Shown here piece after piece: positions 14,209-14,796 of a stretch of DNA of 14,796 nt. The notes beneath the pieces are model-generated. The model had not been told where the DNA came from. It was given only the letters and a program-made list of their open reading frames with translations, and did no database searches. Position 1 is the first letter of the stretch; each line of letters opens with the position of its first letter. Made by a program: the position numbers and the translations under genes. The DNA is from JACQFK01 sp964604905 (GTDB taxonomy: Bacteria; Planctomycetota; MHYJ01; JACPRB01). The stretch is from assembly GCA_964604905.1 (NCBI GenBank), contig CAZSCC010000281.1, positions 1-14,796 on the forward strand, written 5' to 3'.

Positions 14209-14796
14209 GGAGGGCCCGCCGACCCCGCCAGCGAAAAATCAGGGCAGCCAGCCGCTCCATCCCGATGCCCGCCAGGATCATGAGGAGCGGGTCGATCCCC
14301 GCGGCCCGGTGGCGCCCGAGCGGGAGATGGACCGCGGCGAGGAGCGTGTATCCCGCAACCATCAGGATGATCAGCAGGAACAAGGGATCCCGAAGGCGGT
14401 CGCGCGTCCAGGCCGCGGCCGAGGCAAGATAGAGCGGGACAGCTCCGACCAGCCCTGCGACGATGTATCGCGAGGGAAGAACGTCAAGCTTGGGGATCGG
14501 CCACCAGAGGTCGAGGATCTTCCCGATGTAAAGCCGGACCGTCAGCACCGGGTGGGAGAGGACGTAATCCCATCCTTTCGCGTAGTAATACCGATCCAAC
14601 TGGGGCTCGCTCATCCCCGCGATCTCCGGAAGCGTACCCCCCAGCGTGGTCCAATCGAAGAGGCGATGCCCCCCGTGCTCGCCGGCATAGGCGTTGCCCA
14701 GCCAAAAATTAAAGCCCCCTAAGTAGAAACCATTAAGTATTTCGGAATGCTCTTCATTGCTGAGTCCGGCAGAATGATACACTTCCCTTCGGAGAG
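14204..14796 (-). CDS. GT-C (PMT-like) membrane glycosyltransferase, C-terminal part
   Basis: Partial gene: 196 codons and a TAA are present and the frame is open to the right edge, so the GTG at 14780-14782 need not be the start. The visible part holds a soluble loop with L-D-R-Y-Y-Y-A-K-G-W-D-Y-V-L-S-H-P and R-L-Y-I-G-K-I-L-D-L-W-W-P, followed by three hydrophobic helices. It ends with the stretch L-G-R-H-R-A-A-G-I-D-P-L-L-M-I-L-A-G-I-G-M, the arrangement typical of the end of ArnT/PMT-like glycosyltransferases, where relatives often have R-Y-R-x-P. These proteins use a polyprenyl-phosphate sugar and act on the outer face of the cytoplasmic membrane. It lies 10 bases upstream of hslV on the same strand. 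The acidic active-site loop would lie beyond the window. Confidence 0.75.
   Translation of the reverse strand, partial: LRREVYHSAGLSNEEHSEILNGFYLGGFNFWLGNAYAGEHGGHRLFDWTTLGGTLPEIAGMSEPQLDRYYYAKGWDYVLSHPVLTVRLYIGKILDLWWPIPKLDVLPSRYIVAGLVGAVPLYLASAAAWTRDRLRDPLFLLIILMVAGYTLLAAVHLPLGRHRAAGIDPLLMILAGIGMERLAALIFRWRGRRALL

Noticed and set aside
1..14796. CRISPR array, toxin-antitoxin pair, transposase or phage genes
   Set aside because: No regularly spaced repeats, no small paired open frames outside the called genes and no transposase or integrase motif were seen on either strand.

Overview
The window looks like chromosome of a high-GC (clearly above 60% by eye) diderm bacterium. It holds most of an envelope or secreted polysaccharide locus and, next to it, the hslV/hslU ATP-dependent protease genes. 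There are no plasmid, phage or transposase genes, no CRISPR array, and I see no tRNA or rRNA. HslV, HslU, a Wzx-like flippase and an O-antigen ligase/polymerase together point to a Gram-negative-type cell, possibly an uncultured high-GC lineage. I cannot assign a phylum from the sequence alone.

Left half (1-8865, all minus strand, read from 8865 down to 1): one tightly packed gene run. In transcription order it is a GT4 glycosyltransferase (7684-8865), a Wzx-type flippase (6143-7687), two GT4 enzymes (4989-6146, 3869-4957), a GT2 enzyme (3015-3860), two more GT4 enzymes (1897-3015, 747-1919), and an ATP-grasp ligase that runs off the left edge (1-775). Five of the seven junctions overlap (two by 4 bases, one by 1, one by 23, one by 29) and the other two gaps are short (8 and 31 bases). 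This is the pattern of a single co-translated operon: six transferases build a lipid-linked oligosaccharide, the flippase moves it across the inner membrane, and the ATP-grasp enzyme may add a carboxylate or amine-linked modification or make a precursor.

Centre (8866-10523): a 107-base divergent control region with a perfect 12-base inverted repeat and a TATAAT box. A plus-strand O-antigen ligase/Wzy-family membrane protein follows (8973-10388) and would polymerise or transfer the exported glycan. A 135-base convergent intergenic region follows, with two candidate hairpins and a short triple repeat.

Right half (10524-14796, minus strand): in transcription order, the C-terminal end of a GT-C (PMT-like) membrane glycosyltransferase, hslV, a complete GT-C-like membrane protein, then hslU. 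The usual hslV-hslU adjacency is broken by a 588-residue membrane protein gene. hslU appears to have its own promoter just before its ATG.

Three start codons (8973 plus, 11867 minus, 14193 minus) have a -10-like hexamer 5-9 bases upstream and no visible Shine-Dalgarno sequence, which suggests leaderless mRNAs. I found no convincing new defence or mobile system. The points most worth a second look are the split hslV/hslU arrangement, the leaderless promoter pattern and the inverted repeat in the divergent promoter region.
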